From: a bacterium
GTDB lineage: Bacteria > Bacillota > Clostridia > Lachnospirales > Lachnospiraceae
Reading direction: 5' to 3'
Assembly: GCA_022774325.1 (NCBI GenBank)
Contig: JALFNN010000049.1
Location: 1-37,331 of the forward strand
Length of the DNA: 37,331 nucleotides
Both the position numbers and the translations under genes were made by a program. The notes under the pieces are model-generated. The model searched no databases and had not been told where the DNA came from. It saw nothing but the letters and a program-made list of their open reading frames with translations. This document shows, one piece after another, positions 32,364-37,331 of the stretch (position 1 is the first letter of the stretch; each line of letters opens with the position of its first letter).

Positions 32364-34148
32364 TTAAAAATCAATTGCCATCTTGCCGGCTTCTTCTTCC
32401 GAAAGCTCCGTAACCTTCGTCTCCATAACACGATACACTCTCTGGCACATGTTCAGCACACTCGGTCTGTGCGTTGTGACGATGCAGGTCTTATTGGGTT
32501 TCTGACTGATAATATTCCGAAGCACCCGGCGTTCTGTCGTCACATCCAATGCGGATGTCGCCTCGTCCAGAAGCAGAATCGGCGCATCGCGAAGCACCGC
32601 TCTTGCGATTGCGATCCTCTGTGCCTGCCCCTCTGAGAATCCCCGTCCCCGCTCTCCGATTTTACTCTGGATCGTATCCGGCATTTTCTCCACAAAATCC
32701 CAGGCACAGGACACTTTTAACGCCTCAATGATCTCCTCATCCGTCGCATCTTCTTTGACCATCCGCATATTCTCGGCAATCGTACCGGAAAGAATCGTAT
32801 TTCCTTGCGGCACGTAGGCAAATAAATGCCTCGTCTCTGCATTCATCGGCACCTCCCGGCCATCCGATCCAATCATCACAGCCTGTCCCTTCTCCGGACG
32901 GATCAGTCCCAGAATCAGACGGATCATCGTCGTCTTTCCCTCCCCGGATGGGCCTACCAAAGCAACGATTTCACCCGGATGCGCATGAAAGGACGACTCT
33001 GTAATCACTCTGGTCCCTTCCACATAAGAGAAATCCACATCTCGCATCCGCACTTCAAATCCCTCTTCCGCAAGGCGATCCAGCTCATCACTCTCCGGAA
33101 TATGCACTTCCTTCGGAAGCTGTGCCAGCTCCCGGATACGATGTGCGGAAATCGAGCTGTTCAGAAACGCCGGAATAATCGAGATCACACTGTTAAATGC
33201 AGAATTCAGATTTCCCCTCTGCTGCAAAAACAGCGTCATCGTACCATAGGTAATATCATGGGTCCACAACCGAAACAGACAGTACCCGAACGCCGCATAC
33301 TGAACAATCATCCCCATAATCGACATAAAGATTCCCGTCTTGATTGAAAACATATTATATTCCAGGCTGACATCTTTAAACCTGCTTTGCCACATCCGCA
33401 TCTTTTTCCCATATAAATTAGAAATCCCGAAAGATTTGATCGTATCAAAATTGTAGAACGTCTCCACTTCAAAGGTCATCAACTGACTGCTCATCTCTTT
33501 GACCTTTTTTGCATATTCCCGCTGTTTCTTTATCAAAAATTTTGACATCAGAAGCATGACAGGCGCACTCGCGAATGCCAGAAGAGACATGATCTTATCA
33601 TAATGCCAGATCACAATAAATGTCGCCACAAAATTATAGATTGCGATTACGATAGAAGGCAGCCAGCTGATCGCATTTCCGCTGACTGTACTCACATCAC
33701 TGTTAAAACGGTTCAGCACATCTCCGTTACTGTACTTGTTAATCTCAAGCCAGTCTGCATCGATAATTTTATCAAAAATATCTGCCTGAATATCATTATT
33801 AATATAGATACTGAGCTTCGTGGAAATCCTGCTGATTATATTTGAAAAAGCCAGACTGAAAATGGCACTTCCCACAGTCAGCACAATCATGATCCACAGC
33901 TTATCGGTCTGGTACCCGGTAATAATGTCGATCATATACTTACTTGCCACACTGCTCACAAGCCCCATCGAGGTGCTGAAAATGCCGAGCAGCGTATAGA
34001 ACACGATCGCTCCCTTGTATTTTTTACTGTAAGAGAAAATCCATTTCCAGTCGTCAATAATCTCGGAAAAGGTCCCGTCCTTCCATCTGCCTATCAGAAT
34101 ATCCAGCGACTCAAACGAGATTCCCTTATTAGTTTGATTCTCTTCCAT
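32364..34148 (-). CDS. ABC exporter, fused membrane and ATPase domains
   Basis: A 594-residue half-transporter of the multidrug/peptide exporter type. Six membrane segments lie at about 45-330. The ATPase domain begins near 360, with Walker A GPSGEGKTT, Walker B ILLLDEATSALD and the switch His in TTHRPS. The signature is FSEGQAQRIAIARA rather than LSGGQ. There is no N-terminal C39 peptidase domain, so leader removal, if any, must be done by another protein; the S26-type peptidase gene just upstream is a candidate. GGAGG is 6 bases before the ATG. By position it should export the product of the radical SAM cassette. Confidence 0.92.
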   Translation of the reverse strand: MEENQTNKGISFESLDILIGRWKDGTFSEIIDDWKWIFSYSKKYKGAIVFYTLLGIFSTSMGLVSSVASKYMIDIITGYQTDKLWIMIVLTVGSAIFSLAFSNIISRISTKLSIYINNDIQADIFDKIIDADWLEINKYSNGDVLNRFNSDVSTVSGNAISWLPSIVIAIYNFVATFIVIWHYDKIMSLLAFASAPVMLLMSKFLIKKQREYAKKVKEMSSQLMTFEVETFYNFDTIKSFGISNLYGKKMRMWQSRFKDVSLEYNMFSIKTGIFMSIMGMIVQYAAFGYCLFRLWTHDITYGTMTLFLQQRGNLNSAFNSVISIIPAFLNSSISAHRIRELAQLPKEVHIPESDELDRLAEEGFEVRMRDVDFSYVEGTRVITESSFHAHPGEIVALVGPSGEGKTTMIRLILGLIRPEKGQAVMIGSDGREVPMNAETRHLFAYVPQGNTILSGTIAENMRMVKEDATDEEIIEALKVSCAWDFVEKMPDTIQSKIGERGRGFSEGQAQRIAIARAVLRDAPILLLDEATSALDVTTERRVLRNIISQKPNKTCIVTTHRPSVLNMCQRVYRVMETKVTELSEEEAGKMAIDF

Positions 34149-34171
34149 TGTATTCCTCCATCACAACTTTG

Positions 34172-34612
34172 CTATCTGCAAATACCGGCATATATCCGCA
34201 TAATCACATGCCGAAACGGTATGATATGGATCCACACATGTTCAAAGAATTCCCACCAGAAATCTCCGGGCATGATCCATTTCCCTTTTCTCTGAATTCT
34301 GGTAATGACCGCAAACACCTGCTCTTCCGCTACCGGACCTTCAATCACCGTCTGCGCATCGCCCACGATATAGAGCCCCTCCGGCTTTATTTTCCAGATG
34401 CGGTGCATGATGTACTGACCGGTTTTTCTCTGGAAAAATACGATATCTCCGGATTTAAGACTGCGATCCGGCTTTTGGAAATACACGTAATCTCTTTCAT
34501 GGATCAGAAACGGGGACATACTGTTTCCGGAAACCAGAAGGCTCACCTCTTTACCCTGCTGCACAAGGTCTTTTAGTACAGTTAAATATTCTTGTGTGTC
34601 AACTCTTCTCAT
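34172..34612 (-). CDS. S26-family signal-peptidase-like protein, Ser/His (SipW/ER) type
   Basis: A 146-residue protease. The catalytic Ser31 is in SGNSMSPFL, and His70 in YIMHRIWKI replaces the Lys of bacterial type I signal peptidases; GDAQ at 84-87 completes the conserved boxes. This Ser/His arrangement is that of SipW and eukaryotic/archaeal signal peptidases. There is no N-terminal membrane segment, only a hydrophobic, aromatic C-terminus (WWEFFEHVWIHIIPF) that may bind the membrane. It overlaps the HPr-kinase-like gene by 4 bases and precedes the exporter gene by 23. A role in cutting the leader of the adjacent precursor is inferred from context. Confidence 0.85.
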   Translation of the reverse strand: MRRVDTQEYLTVLKDLVQQGKEVSLLVSGNSMSPFLIHERDYVYFQKPDRSLKSGDIVFFQRKTGQYIMHRIWKIKPEGLYIVGDAQTVIEGPVAEEQVFAVITRIQRKGKWIMPGDFWWEFFEHVWIHIIPFRHVIMRIYAGICR

Positions 34613-35487
34613 GGTTCTATATCATCCTCCACAGTATTTGCTTCCGGGAAAATAGCCTGTTCCAGACATTTGACAGCATCCTCTGTTATATTGCAGGTAA
34701 GCTGATAAACCGGAATCTGACCGATAAGATCTTCGATCAGTTCCATTGCACGCTGCACAAATGCAGGGTTCCACTGGTTAATCGTGGTCTGAGCATAGAG
34801 CTGTGTAAATGCTTGAATGGGAGAAAGCCGTTCTATATGATTGGTCTCCCCCTGTCTCAGCATCACAATCGTATAGAGAGGCGTATCTTCGGATTCACAG
34901 ATGTCTGATGAACCACAGACCGGCCAACCACAGGCTGACCATACTCCATCTATTTTTCTTAAAAGTGCACGGTCTCCATTGACAATTCTGCTGCCCCGGT
35001 ATTGCTTCCACAACTCTGCCTGCGTGGATTTACCGATTCCGGAAGGGGCGGAAAACAGAATAGCTTTTCCTTGATAGGTTATATAGGCACAATGAAGAAT
35101 CAGGCTATCTCGTTTTATCATGTGACGCTCCAGAGCAAACATTGAAGTGAATAATGGATCAATATGTAAGTTGCTGATTTCATGAATTGAAAGAAGCACT
35201 TCTACCTGACCTTCGGATATTTCCTGATAACAGGCATAAAATGAATCCTGTCCTTTGATTCCAATCAGCCGAGTCTCTCCTGAAAAGGTCTGGTACACAG
35301 CTAAATCCGAACGTATTGCAATAATCTTCCCCTCTGGCAAAGGCATTTTATCTGTACTACGAATTTGATATGTATATTCCGGTACGCCTTGTTTTGTCTC
35401 AAAAAGAAGAAAATGGTGAGGAAGCGAAAGATTCTTCGGCAATAGAAGCCGGAAGCGAAAATCTCCGATTTGAAACAGTTTATCCAT
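34609..35487 (-). CDS. HPr kinase/ScmC-like protein of a peptide-modification cassette
   Basis: A 292-residue protein with an HprK-type kinase core. LHCAYITYQGKAILFSAPSGIGKSTQAELW spans about residues 131-158, with His132 and a P-loop at 147-155. NGDRALL follows in the place of the HprK nucleotide-binding loop. Residues 1-120 are a separate, unrecognised beta-rich domain. The length and position recall ScmC of the SynChlorMet cassette and HprK homologues in RiPP clusters, rather than the HprK that regulates sugar use. It overlaps the radical SAM gene by 8 bases (ATGGATAA) and the peptidase gene by 4. A phosphorylation or other tailoring role on the precursor is a guess. Confidence 0.75.
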   Translation of the reverse strand: MDKLFQIGDFRFRLLLPKNLSLPHHFLLFETKQGVPEYTYQIRSTDKMPLPEGKIIAIRSDLAVYQTFSGETRLIGIKGQDSFYACYQEISEGQVEVLLSIHEISNLHIDPLFTSMFALERHMIKRDSLILHCAYITYQGKAILFSAPSGIGKSTQAELWKQYRGSRIVNGDRALLRKIDGVWSACGWPVCGSSDICESEDTPLYTIVMLRQGETNHIERLSPIQAFTQLYAQTTINQWNPAFVQRAMELIEDLIGQIPVYQLTCNITEDAVKCLEQAIFPEANTVEDDIEP

Positions 35488-36589
35488 AGTTTTTTTCCTC
35501 CTGCAGAATCAGACGGTAAAGTTCTTTCGAGTACCTGCACAAATAATCTGGGACACCATCATATGTTCCGGTTTCCAGTAAAGAACTTGCAGCGCAGATC
35601 TTGCAAAGAGGACGTAGACTACATTTCGTACACAGAGGACTAATACAGATTTTCCGTGTTTGGGAACAAATCTCTCCCCATGCTCTTTTAAACCCAGTCT
35701 TAAATACCGGGATGGCTGGTTCTGTCATCATTACACACGGGCGCATTTCGCCCTGCCAGTTGATTGTAAAAGAACAATTGCCTGCAAGACAGGACATGTA
35801 CCTGTCCCCTCTTGCATAATCTGAGTTCTTTACCCTCTCTATGCTTTGAATAATATATTGTCTATAAAAGTTTTCCGGCAACTGAATCTTCAAAGCCTTC
35901 AACGAAGTCTGAGCTGCTTTCTCAGGAAGTACTCGAATCTGTTGGTTATAAGGACGATTTCTTTCCCGCGTTCCAGGCATCATATAAGGGTCAATGTGTA
36001 CAGGTACATCAAGCTGTTTACCGATATCAAACATTTTCTCCAAGCTATTACAATTTACTTTTGTGATACTGCAGCTGATCTTTACATCTATGTTTTGCTC
36101 TCTAAGAAGACGAACCGCTCGAAGGGTTTTTTCAAACCCGCCTGGATAATGGCATAATTTCTCATAAGAATCTTCATCTGCCCCATAAAGTGTGATATTG
36201 ATCCGTCTTGGTTTGTATTTTCCAAAGAATTCCGCCCATTCTTTATCAATGAGAGTTGCGTTCGTGTTGATTGTTAAAATCATTCCCATCTGTTGAATTT
36301 CCCGATAAAGTTTTTTAAATGCAGGATACATCAATGGTTCTCCCCCGGTCAGCAATAGAAAAAGCACCCCCGCCTGTTCCATCTGTTTGGCCAGTTCTAC
36401 CCATTCTTCTGCTGTGCGAAGACGACCGATTTTATCCATTTCTTTCTGACCCAAACGGACATAGCACATATCACAGTTCATGTTACAGAGAGGCAAAAGT
36501 TCAAGACTTCCCATAATAGGACTTTTTTGTTGTTTTGCTCTATGAATCATTGTCCGCTCAAGTGAAAAATCATCATATAAAAAATCCAT
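35480..36589 (-). CDS. Radical SAM/SPASM domain enzyme (peptide maturase)
   Basis: A 369-residue radical SAM enzyme. Cys35, Cys39 and Cys42 (CNMNCDMC) bind the catalytic 4Fe-4S cluster and S-adenosylmethionine; LLTGGEPLMYP and TINTNATLI are the usual following motifs. The C-terminal SPASM region from about 260 contains many Cys (CLAGNC, MRPC, SPLCTKCSLRPLCKIC near 328, LCRY near 350), giving auxiliary clusters. Members act on peptide precursors to form thioether, carbon-carbon or other links. It starts 89 bases after the precursor gene, behind a partial terminator, and its stop overlaps the HPr-kinase-like gene by 8 bases. The modification made here is unknown. Confidence 0.92.
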   Translation of the reverse strand: MDFLYDDFSLERTMIHRAKQQKSPIMGSLELLPLCNMNCDMCYVRLGQKEMDKIGRLRTAEEWVELAKQMEQAGVLFLLLTGGEPLMYPAFKKLYREIQQMGMILTINTNATLIDKEWAEFFGKYKPRRINITLYGADEDSYEKLCHYPGGFEKTLRAVRLLREQNIDVKISCSITKVNCNSLEKMFDIGKQLDVPVHIDPYMMPGTRERNRPYNQQIRVLPEKAAQTSLKALKIQLPENFYRQYIIQSIERVKNSDYARGDRYMSCLAGNCSFTINWQGEMRPCVMMTEPAIPVFKTGFKRAWGEICSQTRKICISPLCTKCSLRPLCKICAASSLLETGTYDGVPDYLCRYSKELYRLILQEEKNYG

Positions 36590-36604
36590 AGTCTAAATCT
36601 CCCT

Positions 36605-36637
36605 AAAAAGAAAAGACCGGAACATAATGCTCCGATC
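36605..36637 (-). terminator. Partial terminator between precursor and radical SAM genes
   Basis: On the minus strand GATCGGAGC (36637-36629) pairs with GTTCCGGTC (36623-36615), a 9-bp stem with two G-U pairs and a 5-base loop, followed by TTTTCTTTTT. Such a weak terminator after a peptide precursor gene would give much more precursor than enzyme mRNA, a common arrangement in RiPP operons. Confidence 0.7.
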
Positions 36638-36678
36638 CTTCACAAATAATGTGTCTTCCTTTAATTCTAAAGATATAC

Positions 36679-37101
36679 TCAAGATTTTTCAGTCTCCCAC
36701 GAGCTCATATCAAGATTTTTTGTGCAATGTGTATTGGTTCCGTTATCAGTCCAAACAATTACATCAATCCTACTACCAGTATTGACTCCTTTCCTTCCTT
36801 GTTGATACATATATCCCTTAATAAATTCATCATTTGTACTAGCTTCATGTGTAGTTTGGCAAGGATGATAATAACCTTGATAATGTATTGGATTATACCT
36901 CTCTGAAGTCGTCCATGGAATATCATCGTCGGTTTCAGCCAATCCATCTTCTCCGTTAAGAAAAACATTATACTCATTATCTCTTTTACCTGCATTGCAA
37001 ACGAACTTATATACTGTACCACTATCACCACATGCAGCTACATATTCATTAGCCATGAACTGCTGAACCAAGATTTGTGGTTCTTCCCATCTCTTTTTCA
37101 T
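36679..37101 (-). CDS. Putative peptide precursor with Cys residues (RiPP-like)
   Basis: A 140-residue protein without a signal peptide. The N-terminal 23 residues look like a leader: MKKRWEEPQILVQQF, then MANEYVAAC. The rest is polar and aromatic, with Cys24, Cys35, Cys81 and Cys126, much Asn, Gly and Tyr, and a C-terminal WETEKS. I recall similar WEEPxxxVxxFxANEYVAAC proteins from gut clostridia, all uncharacterised. The V-A-A before Cys24 fits the -3/-1 rule for signal peptidases, so the neighbouring S26 enzyme could release a product with N-terminal Cys. The ATG at 37101 has GAGGAGG 9 bases upstream, inside the end of the PqqD-like gene. It is unusually long for a RiPP precursor. Confidence 0.7.
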   Translation of the reverse strand: MKKRWEEPQILVQQFMANEYVAACGDSGTVYKFVCNAGKRDNEYNVFLNGEDGLAETDDDIPWTTSERYNPIHYQGYYHPCQTTHEASTNDEFIKGYMYQQGRKGVNTGSRIDVIVWTDNGTNTHCTKNLDMSSWETEKS

Positions 37102-37102
37102 A

Positions 37103-37331
37103 TTAATCAACCTCCTCAATAATCTTATACTTTAAAGTATCTTTCAAAAACCTGTATACAGCACTTCGAATTGTCTCTTCTTCCACATCGTATTCTTGCA
37201 TTCCTTTCCTAACTGCATCCTCTTTGGTATGAGGAGTCTGGAATACCTTCCAGAAGAACACAGCCGAATCATTTGGTGACATGACCGCATTCGAAATCAT
37301 ACATTCTTCATCCACCGGAACAATCACATAT
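37103..37331 (-). CDS. PqqD-like protein (RiPP recognition element), partial
   Basis: The C-terminal 75 codons of a gene that continues beyond the right edge. The visible part, VIVPVDEECMISNAVMSPNDSAVFFWKVF, then AVRKGMQEYDVEEETIRSAVYRFLKDTLKYKIIEEVD, follows the PqqD pattern of beta-hairpin then three helices. PqqD-type domains bind the leader peptide and deliver it to the radical SAM enzyme. It ends one base before the precursor ATG. The codon before the apparent GTG start is Tyr, and YVIVPV is the typical PqqD strand, so the true start lies outside the window. Confidence 0.8.
   Translation of the reverse strand, partial: YVIVPVDEECMISNAVMSPNDSAVFFWKVFQTPHTKEDAVRKGMQEYDVEEETIRSAVYRFLKDTLKYKIIEEVD

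Overview
The window looks like a chromosomal segment of a spore-forming gut Firmicute of the Lachnospiraceae type (inference). It has a T-box leader on metG, CotF-type coat genes, AGGAGG-type ribosome binding sites, moderate GC and gut-clostridial gene content (GH36 alpha-galactosidase, MATE pump, YczE and DUF6483 proteins, two bacterial tyrosine kinases). No rRNA, tRNA or CRISPR array was seen.

Layout. 1-128: end of a probable insertion sequence with four GGTCAG repeats. 178-917: TetR regulator with an operator wrapped around its own promoter. 969-1508: DUF1697 protein. 1531-3454: complete insertion sequence with 12-bp inverted ends, a DDE transposase and a hairpin-rich tail, inserted between DUF1697 and the end of a molybdoenzyme operon. 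3459-8133 (minus): two molybdopterin oxidoreductases with a four-cluster ferredoxin between them. Divergent from it, 8405-12257 (plus): binding protein, ATPase and double permease of an iron/phosphonate-type ABC importer. 12258-12650: terminator, gene remnant and REP-like palindromes. 12650-14924 (minus): metG with promoter and T-box. 14955-15631: HicA-like toxin and partner. 15754-16236: GNAT acetyltransferase. 16340-19325: BlaI/BlaR1-type pair with two matching operators. 19388-19841: two CotF-like genes. 19897-21206: small minus-strand genes, a shortened DUF3267 protein and a nuclease-tail remnant. 21225-26596 (minus): MATE, AraC regulator, alpha-galactosidase, YczE.

26689-37331 (minus) is the most interesting part. 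In transcription order it reads: PqqD-like protein (cut by the window edge), a 140-residue Cys-containing putative peptide precursor, a leaky terminator, radical SAM/SPASM enzyme, HPr-kinase-like protein, Ser/His (SipW/ER-type) S26 peptidase, ABC exporter, CpsB-type phosphatase, Ig-like surface protein, two Wzz/tyrosine kinases and an LCP ligase, ending at a strong terminator. The first six genes form a convincing RiPP-type biosynthesis and export cassette. The last five are a polysaccharide-export control and attachment set without glycosyltransferases. Gene spacing is very tight, so the two sets may be expressed together. The peptide product and its modification are not known to me.
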